A DNA stretch of 48,924 nt from Clostridium sp. (GCA_023663815.1 JAMPGS010000005.1:1-48924), one strand, 5' to 3'. Counted from the first letter of the stretch, positions 7,944-17,235 are shown. The notes: generated by a model not told the origin, from the sequence alone. Made by a program: numbers and translations.

Positions 7944-10355
7944 ATGTGTGAGAAGAAAATAGAAGCCGGGGCGTTTGTCATGATGCCGGTGATTCCGCTG
8001 CGGGGAATGACAATTTTGCCGGATATTGCAATTCATTTTGATTTAAACAGGGAGAAATCCGTTCAGGCTCTTGAGCAGGCCATGGCGGGCGGAGGGAAGC
8101 TTTTTTTGACGGCCCAAAAGGACGCGGGCGTCGAAAACCCCAAGAGGGAAGAGCTTTATGAAATGGGAACCGTCTGCGTTGTGAAGCAGATTACCAAGCT
8201 CCCAAACCAGATTGTCAGGGTGCTTGTGGAAGGAATTGGACGGGGAAGGCTCCATGGAATTTGCGAGGAGAACGCCAGATATCTTGAGGGATATGTGGAG
8301 GAGCTTTTTGACAGAGGAGGCCTTGCGCCGGAGGACGAGGTGGAAAGGGAAGCTTTGCTGCGGCAGATAAAGGAGTATTTTACCGCCTTTGCCTCCCATT
8401 ACCCCAAGCTGGATAAAAACGCACTTCAAAGGTATGCCCTTGTCACCGAGCCGGGCAGCTTGATGGATCAGATTGCTATGAACCTCCCCATCGGCTATGA
8501 AAAAAAGCAGCAGATTCTTGAGGCCGTTGACATAAAGGAACGCTACGACATTTTGTGCGGGCATCTTTTGAACGAGATAGAGATTGCAAAGGCAAGGGAA
8601 GAGCTGGCCCACAGAATGAAGGACCGGGTGGACAAGAATCAAAGGGAATATCTGCTTCGGGAGCAGCTTCAGTATATCCGGGAGGAGCTGGGGGAGGACG
8701 GGTCCTTTTCCGACGCGGACCAGTTTGAGGAAGCCCTTGCAAAGCTGGAGGCCTCCGAGGAGGTCAAGGCGAAAATTCAAAAAGAAATTACGCGGTTTGA
8801 AAAGTTTGCGGGAAACAGCTCGGAGGGAGCGGTGGAGCGGGCTTACATAGAGACGCTTTTGGATTTGCCGTGGGATAAGGCCTCCAAGGACAACGAGAGC
8901 ATGAAGCGGGCCAGTGAGATTCTTGAAAGGGATCATTACGGACTTACTCAGGTAAAGGAGCGCATCTTGGAATTCCTTGCGGTGCGGCAGCTCACGCAGA
9001 AGGGGGAGAGCCCCATTATTTGTCTGGTGGGCCCTCCGGGAACCGGGAAAACTTCCATTGCAAGGAGTATGGCGGAGGCCCTTGACAAGAAATACGTGCG
9101 GATTTGTCTGGGCGGCGTCCGGGACGAAGCGGAGATAAGAGGCCACCGAAAGACTTATGTGGGGGCCATGCCGGGGCGGATTGTAGCCGGGTTGAAGCAG
9201 GCGGGCGTAAAGAACCCCCTTATGCTCTTGGATGAAATTGACAAGGTGAGCAACGATTACAAGGGCGACACCTTTTCCGCGCTCTTGGAGGTGCTTGACG
9301 GAGAGCAGAACGTGAGATTTAGGGATCACTATGTGGAGATTCCGCTGGATTTGTCCGAGGTGCTTTTTGTGGCGACGGCCAACACCACCCAAACCATACC
9401 AAGGCCCCTTTTGGACCGTATGGAAGTGATAGAGGTGAGCAGCTACACGGAAAACGAAAAGTTTCACATTGCAAAGGAGCATTTGCTGAAAAAGCAGATG
9501 GAGCGCAACGGAATCACAAACAGGATGCTTGCCATTCAGGACGGCGCGCTGAAAAACATCATTACCTATTACACAAAGGAAGCGGGCGTCCGGGAGCTTG
9601 AGAGAAAAATCGGCGATATCTGCCGAAAATCAGCGAAGGAAATTCTTGAGGCGAAAGAGGCCCTTGTGACGAAAGAGGTTTACGAGACGGAGTACGGCTA
9701 CGACATCGTGACGGTGGAGGGGATGCCTGACAGGATAAAGGTGACAGCCTCCAATCTGGATAAGTACTTGGGAAAGAGAAAGTACAGCTTGGATAAGGCC
9801 AACAAGGATCCGCAGGTGGGGATTGTGCGCGGTCTGGCGTGGACCAGCGTCGGCGGCGATACCCTTCAAATTGAAGTGAACATGATGCCGGGCAAAGGAG
9901 AGATAGAGCTGACGGGGCAGATGGGCGACGTGATGAAAGAGTCGGCCATGATTGGCATGAGCTTCGTGCGCGCCATCGGCGGGGAAAGCAATATTTCCCC
10001 GAAGCTGTTCAAGGAAAATGATTTTCACATACATATTCCTCAGGGAGCGGTGCCGAAGGACGGCCCCTCTGCGGGGATTACCATGGCGACGGCGCTGTAC
10101 TCGGCCATTACAGGCAAGCCGGTGCGGAGCGACATCGCCATGACCGGCGAGGTGACTTTGCGGGGCAGGGTGCTGCCTATCGGCGGCCTCAAGGAAAAAA
10201 TACTTGCCGCCCGCATGGCGGGCCTTAAAGAAGTGCTGGTGCCTGCGGAGAACAAAAAAGATATCGAGGAGATTCCGGGCGAGATTAAGGACGGGCTGGT
10301 TATCACTTATGTAAAAAGCATGAAAGACGTTTTCAGACACGCGCTGCTGAAATGA
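7944..10355 (+). CDS. lon: ATP-dependent protease Lon
   Basis: An 803-residue LonA protease. The N-terminal substrate-binding domain begins with [15 protein letters not shown]; the AAA+ module has Walker [10 protein letters not shown] from residue 363 and Walker [10 protein letters not shown]. The C-terminal peptidase has the Ser-Lys dyad: Ser709 in PKDGPSAG and Lys752 in GGLKEK, 43 residues apart as in E. coli Lon. It degrades misfolded and regulatory proteins in the cytoplasm. I favour the ATG at 7944, with GAGG six bases upstream; the ATG at 7932 would add four residues. The leader is made of tandem repeats. engB follows at once. Confidence 0.97.
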   Translation: MCEKKIEAGAFVMMPVIPLRGMTILPDIAIHFDLNREKSVQALEQAMAGGGKLFLTAQKDAGVENPKREELYEMGTVCVVKQITKLPNQIVRVLVEGIGRGRLHGICEENARYLEGYVEELFDRGGLAPEDEVEREALLRQIKEYFTAFASHYPKLDKNALQRYALVTEPGSLMDQIAMNLPIGYEKKQQILEAVDIKERYDILCGHLLNEIEIAKAREELAHRMKDRVDKNQREYLLREQLQYIREELGEDGSFSDADQFEEALAKLEASEEVKAKIQKEITRFEKFAGNSSEGAVERAYIETLLDLPWDKASKDNESMKRASEILERDHYGLTQVKERILEFLAVRQLTQKGESPIICLVGPPGTGKTSIARSMAEALDKKYVRICLGGVRDEAEIRGHRKTYVGAMPGRIVAGLKQAGVKNPLMLLDEIDKVSNDYKGDTFSALLEVLDGEQNVRFRDHYVEIPLDLSEVLFVATANTTQTIPRPLLDRMEVIEVSSYTENEKFHIAKEHLLKKQMERNGITNRMLAIQDGALKNIITYYTKEAGVRELERKIGDICRKSAKEILEAKEALVTKEVYETEYGYDIVTVEGMPDRIKVTASNLDKYLGKRKYSLDKANKDPQVGIVRGLAWTSVGGDTLQIEVNMMPGKGEIELTGQMGDVMKESAMIGMSFVRAIGGESNISPKLFKENDFHIHIPQGAVPKDGPSAGITMATALYSAITGKPVRSDIAMTGEVTLRGRVLPIGGLKEKILAARMAGLKEVLVPAENKKDIEEIPGEIKDGLVITYVKSMKDVFRHALLK

Positions 10356-10378
10356 TTTTTGTAAGAAGCGAGGAAAGA

Positions 10379-10984
10379 ATGGTAATTAAAAATGTAAGTC
10401 TTGAGACGGTGTGCGGCGTGACAAGCGCGCTGCCGGTAAACAGTCATATGGAATTTGCCTTTGCGGGCAGGAGCAACGTGGGGAAATCCTCCCTGATTAA
10501 CGGGCTGATGAACCGGAAGTCGCTGGCGAGAACCAGCTCTTCACCGGGAAAAACCCAGACAATCAATTATTATAATGTCAACGATCAGTTATATTTTGTG
10601 GATTTGCCGGGATACGGCTACACCAAGGTAAATGTGGAGGAAAAGGCTAGATGGGGGGAAATGATTGAAAATTATCTCCACACTTCCCAGCAGCTTAAGG
10701 CGGTTTTTCTTTTGGTGGATATACGCCATGAACCCTCGGACAACGATAAAATGATGTATAGCTGGATTATAAAAAGCGGCTTCGAGCCGGTGGTGATTGC
10801 AACCAAACAGGACAAAATCAAGCCCAGCCAGCTTGCAAAGCATTTGAAAATGATTCGGGAGGGATTAGGGTGCAGGGAGAGCGTCACCGTCATTCCATGG
10901 TCGGCGTTAAATAAGCGCGGCCGGGAGGAAATATACGGGCTCTTGGACGCCTATCTGGAAGAGGCGGAGGAAGCGCATCCTTGA
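10379..10984 (+). CDS. engB: Ribosome biogenesis GTP-binding protein EngB/YsxC
   Basis: A 201-residue TrmE-Era-EngA-EngB type GTPase. G1 is GRSNVGKSS (from residue 30), G3 DLPGYG and G4 TKQDK. EngB helps late assembly of the 50S subunit and is usually essential. The ATG at 10379 follows GAGGAAAG; an alternative ATG at 10352 overlaps the lon stop as ATGA and would add nine residues. The lon-engB neighbourhood is standard in Firmicutes. The last codons of the gene are the first part of a degenerate tandem repeat that continues downstream. Confidence 0.96.
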   Translation: MVIKNVSLETVCGVTSALPVNSHMEFAFAGRSNVGKSSLINGLMNRKSLARTSSSPGKTQTINYYNVNDQLYFVDLPGYGYTKVNVEEKARWGEMIENYLHTSQQLKAVFLLVDIRHEPSDNDKMMYSWIIKSGFEPVVIATKQDKIKPSQLAKHLKMIREGLGCRESVTVIPWSALNKRGREEIYGLLDAYLEEAEEAHP

Positions 10985-11123
10985 AACCTGCAGCAAAAAG
11001 AAGGAGAAAGCGCGCTCCTGACAGAACCTGCGACAGGAGAAAAAGACGTGGAAGCGCATCCTTGGAACCTACGGGCAAAAGGCGTGGAAGCGCGCTTCTG
11101 ACGCATGTGGTAAAAGAGGCGGT
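10969..11123. repeat. Degenerate 36-46-bp tandem repeat after engB
   Basis: Four units lie at 10969-11003, 11004-11049, 11050-11085 and 11086-11123. Units 1 and 3 share GGAAGCGCATCCTTG followed by A/G and AACCT. Units 2 and 4 share AAGCGCGCT. Unit 1 contains the last four codons and the stop of engB. Confidence 0.65.
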
Positions 11124-11129
11124 GTAAAA

Positions 11130-12353
11130 GTGGGAAATAAAAGAATTTACTTGAAAGTGTTTGTCAATTTGGGGATTATGCTGGCCGCCCTGCTGGCGTG
11201 TATCTTTCTGCTGCCCAGACTTATCATTATGTTTATGCCCTTTGTGGTTGGGTGGATTATCGCGCTGATTGCAAGCCCGCTGGTGAAATTTTTTGAAAAG
11301 CAGTTAAAGATTAAGAGAAAAGCGGGAGCAGCTTTCGTGATAATTTCCGTTATTGCGCTGGTTATCCTTGCGGGGTATCTCTTGGGTGCAAAGGTTGTGG
11401 AAGAGACGGTAAGCTTTGTGCAGGAAGTGCCCAACATGTGGGAGAGCACGCTGGAGGACTTTGAGGAGGTAGGCGAAACGCTGGAAAAGGCGGGGCGGTT
11501 TTTGCCGGAGCGTTTTCAGGAATCCTTAAAGAAAATTACTGTGAACATAGAGGACTATCTGGGCGACTTCTTTGGGGGCTTAAGCGAACCGACGCTGGAA
11601 GCCCTTGGTCGCTTTGCAATGGATTTGCCGTCTATCCTTATTGGAATTATTATGTGCGTTCTGTCCGCCTATCTCTTTGTAGCGGAGAAAGATTACGTCC
11701 CTAATCTGCTTGCAAAAGTGATGCCGGAGGCCCTTATCGAACGCTGGAACATGGTAAAAAGAGGCTTAAGGCACGCAGTGGGAGGATATTTTAAAGCGCA
11801 GCTTAAGATTGAGCTTTGGATGTATTTACTTTTAGGCGTGGGCTTTACCGTTTTAAAGGTGCGGTATGCTTTTATCATTGCTATCGGCGTGGCGTTTCTT
11901 GATTTGCTTCCCTTTTTCGGGACCGGGACGGTTTTGCTGCCGTGGGCCTTGGTGAAGTTTTTAAGCGGCGATTACACGGTGGTAATTGGGCTTCTCGTTA
12001 TCTGGGGAGTGGGGCAGCTGGCAAGGCAATTAATCCAGCCGAAGATTATGGGGGATTCCATGGGGCTTGCGCCGATTCCAACCTTGTTTCTCTTGTTTTT
12101 GGGATATAAAGCAGGCGGCGTCTGGGGAATGATTATCGCGGTTCCCATCGGCATTATCGTGCTGAACATGTACGAGGAGGGCGTTTTCAACACCACAATC
12201 AACAGCTTGAAAGTATTGTACGCCAGCATCAGCAATTTCCGCCACTTAACCGACGAGGATATGGAGGCGGTGCGTATTTACAGGGAATCGGAGAAAAAGC
12301 GCAAAGAACGGCGCGGAAGGGAAGAAGCAAAAAATGAAAGTGACAGTTTATAA
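11130..12353 (+). CDS. AI-2E family transporter, YtvI-like sporulation permease
   Basis: A 407-residue polytopic membrane protein of the AI-2E/PerM family (formerly UPF0118). It has two N-terminal hydrophobic hairpins, a soluble loop (about residues 95-160, coiled and acidic), then a membrane C-terminal half with the family stretches AFLDLLPFFGTGTVLLPWAL and RQLIQPKIMGDSMGL. The layout is closest to the YtvI group linked to sporulation in Bacillus, though its cargo is not known. The start is a GTG at 11130 behind GAGGCGG. The 3' end overlaps the next gene by 20 bp, so they are translated together. Confidence 0.85.
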   Translation: MGNKRIYLKVFVNLGIMLAALLACIFLLPRLIIMFMPFVVGWIIALIASPLVKFFEKQLKIKRKAGAAFVIISVIALVILAGYLLGAKVVEETVSFVQEVPNMWESTLEDFEEVGETLEKAGRFLPERFQESLKKITVNIEDYLGDFFGGLSEPTLEALGRFAMDLPSILIGIIMCVLSAYLFVAEKDYVPNLLAKVMPEALIERWNMVKRGLRHAVGGYFKAQLKIELWMYLLLGVGFTVLKVRYAFIIAIGVAFLDLLPFFGTGTVLLPWALVKFLSGDYTVVIGLLVIWGVGQLARQLIQPKIMGDSMGLAPIPTLFLLFLGYKAGGVWGMIIAVPIGIIVLNMYEEGVFNTTINSLKVLYASISNFRHLTDEDMEAVRIYRESEKKRKERRGREEAKNESDSL

Positions 12354-13317
12354 CTGCAGGGCCTTCGACGAGAGGGAATTGTTTGAAAAATACGGGAAGG
12401 AGCTGGGCATAGAGCTGGTTTTATGCCCCGACGCGCCGGATAAGGAGAACGCCGCCCTTGCAAAAGGCTCGGAGTGCATCGATATCCTCACCTCAAAAAT
12501 GCCGGAGGAGCTTCTCAAGGTTTTTGCGGATTACGGCGTAAAGTATATCACCACAAGGACTATCGGATATGACCATATCGACGTGAAAGCGGCAAAAAGC
12601 CTTGGAATGACGGTCGCCAACGCGCCCTACGGCCCCTGCGGGGTGGCCGACTATGCGGTGATGTTGATTCTTATGACCATTCGGAAAATGAAGCGCATTA
12701 TGGAGCGCACTAACATACAGGATTATTCTTTAATGGGAATTCAGGGAAGGGAGCTTAAGGATTTGACGGTGGGCGTTATCGGTACCGGCAGAATTGGAAA
12801 AACAGTTTTGCGGAATCTTTCCGGCTTTGGGTGCAGGCGTCTTGCCTATGATTTGTATGAGAGCGCGGAGGTAAAAGAGATGGGCGCGCCCTATGTGACG
12901 CTGGAGGAAATGTGGAGCATGGCCGACGTGATTACGCTGCATGCGCCCTTAACTGACGACAATTACCACATGATAAACGCGCAGGCTATCTCGCAGATGA
13001 AAGACGGCGTTATGATTATCAACACGGCCAGAGGGGGCTTAATTGATTCTGAAGCCTTAATTTCCGGGATTGAAAGTGGAAAAATTGGCGGCGCGGGGCT
13101 TGATGTGGTTGAAAATGAGTTTGGTCTGTATTATTATGATCATAAGTCAGATATACTTAATAACAGGGAGCTGGCAATTTTAAGAGGCTTCCCCAATGTG
13201 ACAGTGAGCCATCACATGGCTTTTTACACGGACGATTGTGTAAAGACGGTGGTAAGAGATTCCCTTATGGGCTGCAAATATTTTGTGGAAGGAAAAGAGA
13301 ATCCTTGGCAGGTTTAA
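12334..13317 (+). CDS. D-lactate / 2-hydroxyacid dehydrogenase, VanH-like
   Basis: A 327-residue NAD-dependent D-2-hydroxyacid dehydrogenase. The Rossmann motif is GTGRIG from residue 150; the catalytic Arg is in NTARGG (Arg233) and the catalytic His in SHHMAFYT (His294), equivalent to the TPHTAFYT of D-lactate dehydrogenases. The stretch from TTRTIGYDHID to GVADYAVMLILM and the spacing of later motifs are strikingly like VanH. The likely reaction is reduction of pyruvate or another 2-keto acid to the D-hydroxy acid. No D-Ala-D-Lac ligase or VanX is present, so a role in resistance is not supported; fermentation is the simplest role. The ATG overlaps the end of the upstream permease. Confidence 0.88.
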   Translation: MKVTVYNCRAFDERELFEKYGKELGIELVLCPDAPDKENAALAKGSECIDILTSKMPEELLKVFADYGVKYITTRTIGYDHIDVKAAKSLGMTVANAPYGPCGVADYAVMLILMTIRKMKRIMERTNIQDYSLMGIQGRELKDLTVGVIGTGRIGKTVLRNLSGFGCRRLAYDLYESAEVKEMGAPYVTLEEMWSMADVITLHAPLTDDNYHMINAQAISQMKDGVMIINTARGGLIDSEALISGIESGKIGGAGLDVVENEFGLYYYDHKSDILNNRELAILRGFPNVTVSHHMAFYTDDCVKTVVRDSLMGCKYFVEGKENPWQV

Positions 13318-13331
13318 GACGGAGGCGCTAA

Positions 13332-14105
13332 GTGGCAAATTACAGAATTGTTTTGCAGTATGAGGGAACAAGATATCAAGGGTGGCAGAAGCAGGGAAAT
13401 ACGGAAAACACCATTCAGGGAAAATTGGAGGCGGTGCTGTCGAAAATGACGGGGCAGAAAATTGAGGTTTTCGGCTCCGGAAGAACCGACGCGGGCGTCC
13501 ATGCCTTGGGGCAGGCGGCAAATTTCCATATCAATAGTGAGGGGAAGAAAATGGACCCTTCCGAGATTATGGACCGTATGAATTTGTATCTCCCTGAGGA
13601 TATTGCGGTGGTTTCCATTGCCGAGGCCTCGGAGCGGTTTCACAGCCGCCTGAACGCAAAAGGAAAAACTTATTGTTACCGGGTAATAAATTCTGACGTG
13701 CCGCATGTATTTGACAGAAAATTTGCGCATACTATTGAGGAGGAACTGGACGTAAAAGCAATGGAAAAGGCGCTGCCTTATCTTATGGGAACCCATGACT
13801 TCAAGGCGTTTACTTCCAGCAAAAAAAGTAAAAAATCTACAATAAGGACAATCGATACAATCAGAATCGAAAGGACGGGAAGCGCGTCCTTTGGGGCGAG
13901 GCAGGATGAAATTCGTTTTTGGTACAGTGGGAACGGCTTTTTATTCCATATGGTTAGGATTATGACGGGAACGCTGTTAGAGGTGGGATTACACAAGAGA
14001 AAGCCGGAGGATATTGCGGAAATTTTGACTTTAGGCCTGCGGGAAAACGCCGGGGAGCTTGTCCCCGCAAAAGGACTTACTTTAATGGAGGTTCGTTATC
14101 AGTGA
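13332..14105 (+). CDS. truA: tRNA pseudouridine(38-40) synthase
   Basis: A 257-residue TruA. The catalytic Asp is Asp53 in GSGRTDAGVHALG. The N-terminal YRIVLQYEGTRYQGWQ and the C-terminal FLFHMVRIMTGTLLEVG are family signatures. TruA converts uridines 38-40 of the anticodon arm of many tRNAs to pseudouridine. The start is GTG at 13332, with GGAGGC at 13321-13326. The stop overlaps the GTG start of the VanZ-family gene (GTGA), pointing to translational coupling. Confidence 0.96.
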   Translation: MANYRIVLQYEGTRYQGWQKQGNTENTIQGKLEAVLSKMTGQKIEVFGSGRTDAGVHALGQAANFHINSEGKKMDPSEIMDRMNLYLPEDIAVVSIAEASERFHSRLNAKGKTYCYRVINSDVPHVFDRKFAHTIEEELDVKAMEKALPYLMGTHDFKAFTSSKKSKKSTIRTIDTIRIERTGSASFGARQDEIRFWYSGNGFLFHMVRIMTGTLLEVGLHKRKPEDIAEILTLGLRENAGELVPAKGLTLMEVRYQ

Positions 14106-14611
14106 AAGTCGGACAGTTTCTTGAGAAACATGTCAGGCTCATCTTTTTTCTTTATTTGGTTGTAGTAATTAAGGTTATCATTTTTAAATACCCTTTGGAA
14201 CAGCTTCGGGCTATCTCGGATTCATGGACAAGGGAAGTGATTCTGGAGGGTTTGGATACGGCTAATTTTACGTTGTTTAAAACCATACGTATGTATATAG
14301 ATTATTCCTATAAGCTGAACAGCTTTGAAAATCTGGTGGGAAACGTGGTAGTGTTTGCTCCCTTTGGATTTATGTTCCCTTATATTATAAAGCGCGGAAA
14401 GAATTTTTTTGTGATGCTTGCGAATGTTTTTTTGTTTGTGCTGGGCATTGAGGTTTTTCAGCTTTTCAGCGCATTTGGCGCTTTTGACGTGGATGACATT
14501 CTGCTCAATTGCTTTGGGGCGGTTCTTGGATATATGGCTTATCTTATATATGAGGCTGTGAAAAGGCGGCGGAGGCCGCGCAAAAATGATAATAGAAAAA
14601 GGAGAGATTGA
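14102..14611 (+). CDS. VanZ family membrane protein
   Basis: A 169-residue membrane protein with about four to five helices and a basic C-terminal tail (KRRRRPRKND). VanZ-family motifs are visible: NLVGNVVVFAPFGFMFP at about residues 78-94 and IEVFQLFSAFGAFDVDDILLNCFGAVLGY near 119-147, given here as positions. VanZ gives low-level teicoplanin resistance by an unknown mechanism, but most relatives have no known role. The start GTG overlaps the truA stop. Confidence 0.85.
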   Translation: MKVGQFLEKHVRLIFFLYLVVVIKVIIFKYPLEQLRAISDSWTREVILEGLDTANFTLFKTIRMYIDYSYKLNSFENLVGNVVVFAPFGFMFPYIIKRGKNFFVMLANVFLFVLGIEVFQLFSAFGAFDVDDILLNCFGAVLGYMAYLIYEAVKRRRRPRKNDNRKRRD

Positions 14612-14612
14612 C

Positions 14613-15197
14613 ATGTCGGAATTTTTAAAGGGATTAAAGGCAAATTATACAATTTCGGCGGCGCTGTGCGCGCTGCTTGGGGTGGTGCTCCTAATCTGGC
14701 CGGGCACTACCATGCGGCTGGTGTGTATGCTGCTGGGAGGGATGCTGCTTTTATACGGGCTCTTGCAGGTACTGCTTTACCTGCTAAACAGGGAAAGGAC
14801 GATTTTATCTCAGGGAATGATGATTTTCGGCATTGTCCTTGCGGTAATCGGCGTCTGGATTTTAATGCGGCCGGAAATGATGATTATGGCGGTTCCCGTG
14901 ATAGTGGGCGTTTTGATTGTGATACACGGGATACATAATGTGGTTCAGGCAATCTCCCTCCAAAGGGACGGCTACGACAAATGGTGGCTCGCCCTTTTAT
15001 TTGGGATTCTCACGGTGGTTTTCGGCGGGATTCTTGTTTACAATCCCTTCCAGGTGGCGGAGACGGTAGTTAGAATGATTGGGGTTTTCCTTATTTACGA
15101 CGGCGTTTCCGATATATGGATACTGTCGAGGATTTTCAAGGTGAAGCGGCGTAAGGAAAAGATTATCGACGCGGAGTATGTGGATATTGAGGATTGA
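14613..15197 (+). CDS. DUF308 (HdeD-like) membrane protein
   Basis: A 194-residue protein with six predicted membrane helices arranged as three repeats, as in the DUF308/HdeD family. The motif LIWPGTTMRLVCMLLGGMLL in the first half and FGILTVVFGGILVYNPFQ in the second are typical. The function of the family is unknown; E. coli HdeD is linked to acid resistance at high density. The ATG at 14613 lies one base after the VanZ stop, with GGAGA at 14601-14605. It ends with a short acidic tail. Confidence 0.82.
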   Translation: MSEFLKGLKANYTISAALCALLGVVLLIWPGTTMRLVCMLLGGMLLLYGLLQVLLYLLNRERTILSQGMMIFGIVLAVIGVWILMRPEMMIMAVPVIVGVLIVIHGIHNVVQAISLQRDGYDKWWLALLFGILTVVFGGILVYNPFQVAETVVRMIGVFLIYDGVSDIWILSRIFKVKRRKEKIIDAEYVDIED

Positions 15198-15220
15198 GGC
15201 GTGGAAAGGACTGGTTTTTT

Positions 15221-15394
15221 ATGGCGGCTGCGGTAAGGGAAGAGTATCAAAATATACTGGATAAACAGAAAGAAGAGGTTCGGGAGCTTGTGCTGGAAGG
15301 ATTAGAGCAGATAAAGGAAGGCAGGACAAAAGACTTTAACGCTGTATGCGACAGGCTGGAAAGAAAATATGGGAATAGGGCGGTATCAGATTGA
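15221..15394 (+). CDS. Antitoxin-like protein of a ParE-type module
   Basis: A 57-residue, highly charged helical protein (KEEVRELVLEGLEQIKEG, then a basic C-terminus). No named domain is certain. Short proteins of this kind are found directly upstream of ParE/RelE toxins in Lachnospiraceae, and here the next frame does encode the N-terminus of such a toxin. The ATG at 15221 has AAAGGA upstream at 11 bases; an in-frame TTG at 15194 overlaps the previous stop. If this is an antitoxin, it has lost its full-length partner. Confidence 0.6.
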   Translation: MAAAVREEYQNILDKQKEEVRELVLEGLEQIKEGRTKDFNAVCDRLERKYGNRAVSD

Positions 15395-15494
15395 AATTAC
15401 CGAGCTGGCGGAAGAGGATTTGGAAAATGCAGGCGATTATATTGCTTATGATTTACCGCACTTTTGGGCTACAATGAATTTTAGCAACTGTTGA
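15369..15494 (+). pseudogene. Truncated ParE/RelE-family toxin
   Basis: A 41-codon frame overlaps the antitoxin-like gene by 26 bp. It reads MGIGRYQIEITELAEEDL and then ENAGDYIAYDLP, which matches the first beta strand and helix of ParE toxins (which run to about 95-100 residues). After DLP the sequence departs from the family (HFWATMNFSNC) and stops. The last bases of the frame form the -35 box of a strong promoter for the next gene. The active-site strands are missing, so the toxin is dead. Confidence 0.65.
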
Positions 15495-15519
15495 CTTTAC
15501 GTGCTAGGTACATTATAAT
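15491..15519 (+). promoter_or_regulatory. Strong sigma-A promoter
   Basis: TTGACT (15491-15496), 17-bp spacer, perfect TATAAT (15514-15519). It drives the unknown gene at 15573 and lies at the break point of the ParE remnant. Confidence 0.82.
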
Positions 15520-15572
15520 AAAAATCATACGATACAGGGATAAAAAACTGGTTTGAGCAGAAAGGAGCAGTC

Positions 15573-16193
15573 ATGCAGATTGGTGCGGTCAGTTTCAGGC
15601 CATATATTTATAATACAAACAGATTGAGCGGCGGCAGCCTTTCTAAAATTTCCGCTATCGGAGATGATTTAACCTCCGGCAGAACGGATTTTTCGGAGCT
15701 TGAGAAGGCGCAGCGCAACGAAAATCCTCTGCGGAAGGGGGAGACAATCAATTTCGGGAATATACTGGAAAGGCAAATGTGGCTGGGGAGGCAGAACGCC
15801 TCCAGATTCATGAAAACAGATGAGGATACGGAAAGCTTAATGGATGCGGAGGAAGTGCTTGGCGGCCCTGAGCTGGCAAAGACGGCTGAGCGCATGGAGG
15901 CAGCAGCAGGCGACGTTTCCGCCAAGGCGGCAGCGGCTGGCGTGCGGAATTCTGCAAGGGAGCTGAACGCCTCGGAAGCTTTGGAGGATTTTAAACCGGC
16001 GGAAGGCGCTGGCGGCATAGCGAATGGCATAGCTAAGAGCGTGGCTAATAGCACAGCTGGCGGTATGGCTGGTGATACGACCGAAAAAGCGGCAGGCAGC
16101 TCATCAGAAGAAATGATTCGTTTGCAGTCAGGCGGAAATTTGTTTCAGATACAGAGAGCAATAGAAGCTTATCAAATGAATATGACGGCATAG
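15573..16193 (+). CDS. Unknown Ala-rich protein
   Basis: I do not recognise a named domain in this 206-residue protein. It has no signal peptide or membrane segment. The N-terminus (SFRPYIYNTN, then NENPLRKGETINFGNILERQ) looks conserved in style, the middle (about 105-180) is low-complexity Ala/Gly/Ser/Glu with repeated MA/IA-GG motifs, and the C-terminus (NLFQIQRAIEAYQMNMTA) forms a helix that recalls the ends of small flagellar or secreted helical proteins. That likeness is only suggestive. It has its own strong promoter and an AAAGGAG site at 15562-15568. Confidence 0.7.
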   Translation: MQIGAVSFRPYIYNTNRLSGGSLSKISAIGDDLTSGRTDFSELEKAQRNENPLRKGETINFGNILERQMWLGRQNASRFMKTDEDTESLMDAEEVLGGPELAKTAERMEAAAGDVSAKAAAAGVRNSARELNASEALEDFKPAEGAGGIANGIAKSVANSTAGGMAGDTTEKAAGSSSEEMIRLQSGGNLFQIQRAIEAYQMNMTA

Positions 16194-16272
16194 CCATAAA
16201 TGGAGTAACCAAGAGCTGCTTAACATAAATATATGCTAGGCAGCTTTTAACATAAAGATTAGGAGAGAAAAC

Positions 16273-17142
16273 ATGGCGGTATACACATTAAAAAACGAAG
16301 CGGTATCGATTGAAATCAACTCAAAGGGAGCGGAGCTGAAATCTCTGAAAAAATTAGCTGCGGGAACGGAGTATTTATGGAAAGCCGACCCGGCCTTTTG
16401 GGGCAGGAGCGCGCCGATTTTGTTTCCATTTGTGGGCTCGGTGAACAACAAGGAGTACAGGACGGGCGGGAAAACCTATTCCATGAATCAGCATGGCTTT
16501 GCAAGGGATATGGAGTTTGAGGTGTCTTCCCAAAAAGAGGACGAAATTTGGTTTGTGTTAAGGGATAATGAGCAGACGAGGGAAAAATATCCCTTTGAAT
16601 TTGCGTTAAAGCTTGGATATCGGCTTCTTGCCTCCGGGGTGGAGGTACTTTGGCAGGTAGAAAATCCCGGCAAGGGAGAGCTTCCCTTTTCCATCGGGGC
16701 GCATCCGGCTTTCAACTGCCCCATTGGAGATAGAGAGGAAAAGTCAGACTGTTATCTTTATTTTGAGGGAGCGGAAAGCATTGAAAGCACCAGAATTCGC
16801 GACGGTCTTGTGATAAATGAAAAGGGAACTTACGATTTAGACGAGGGCTATCTGGCGGTGACGGAGCATTTATTTGATTGCGATACGCTGCTTTTAGAAA
16901 ACTATCAGGTAAAGCAGGTTTCCCTATGCGGAGCGGACAAAAAGCCCTATGTCACCGTGTCCATGGACGCGCCTGTGTACGGAATTTGGTCCCCACGCCA
17001 TGAAGCGCCTTTTATCTGCATTGAGCCATGGTACGGCAGATGCGACAGAGAAGGTTTTGCGGGAGACTTAAGGGAGCGGGAGTGGGGAAACATCGCCGCG
17101 CCGGGGGAGGCGTGGAAAGCCTCCTACCAAATCACGGTTTAA
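16273..17142 (+). CDS. Aldose 1-epimerase family protein (LacX-like)
   Basis: A 289-residue galactose mutarotase-like protein. Sugar-binding and catalytic histidines fit the fold: His74 in NQHGFAR and His144 in IGAHPAFNCP, and the C-terminal GIWSPRHEAPFICIEPW holds the general-base region. Family members interconvert alpha and beta anomers of hexoses or hexose phosphates; the LacX subgroup has no settled substrate. It stands alone between an unknown gene and valS, with AGGAGAG upstream of the ATG. Confidence 0.88.
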   Translation: MAVYTLKNEAVSIEINSKGAELKSLKKLAAGTEYLWKADPAFWGRSAPILFPFVGSVNNKEYRTGGKTYSMNQHGFARDMEFEVSSQKEDEIWFVLRDNEQTREKYPFEFALKLGYRLLASGVEVLWQVENPGKGELPFSIGAHPAFNCPIGDREEKSDCYLYFEGAESIESTRIRDGLVINEKGTYDLDEGYLAVTEHLFDCDTLLLENYQVKQVSLCGADKKPYVTVSMDAPVYGIWSPRHEAPFICIEPWYGRCDREGFAGDLREREWGNIAAPGEAWKASYQITV

Positions 17143-17235
17143 GAAGAAAATTTTTAATGGCAGTCCCAGATACGCAAAAAAGTATCAGCGGCGGCCCGTG
17201 AACAGAAAGAGGAGAGACGAGGAGAAATCATAATC

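Noticed and set aside
8043..9482. A 479-codon minus-strand frame inside lon
   Set aside because: It lies fully within lon, has no ribosome site and no recognisable domain.
12334..14611. Vancomycin resistance cluster
   Set aside because: Only a VanH-like and a VanZ-family gene are present, separated by truA; no ligase, dipeptidase or two-component system.
17143..17235. T-box leader upstream of valS
   Set aside because: The gap is only 93 bp and contains no specifier stem or T-box sequence.
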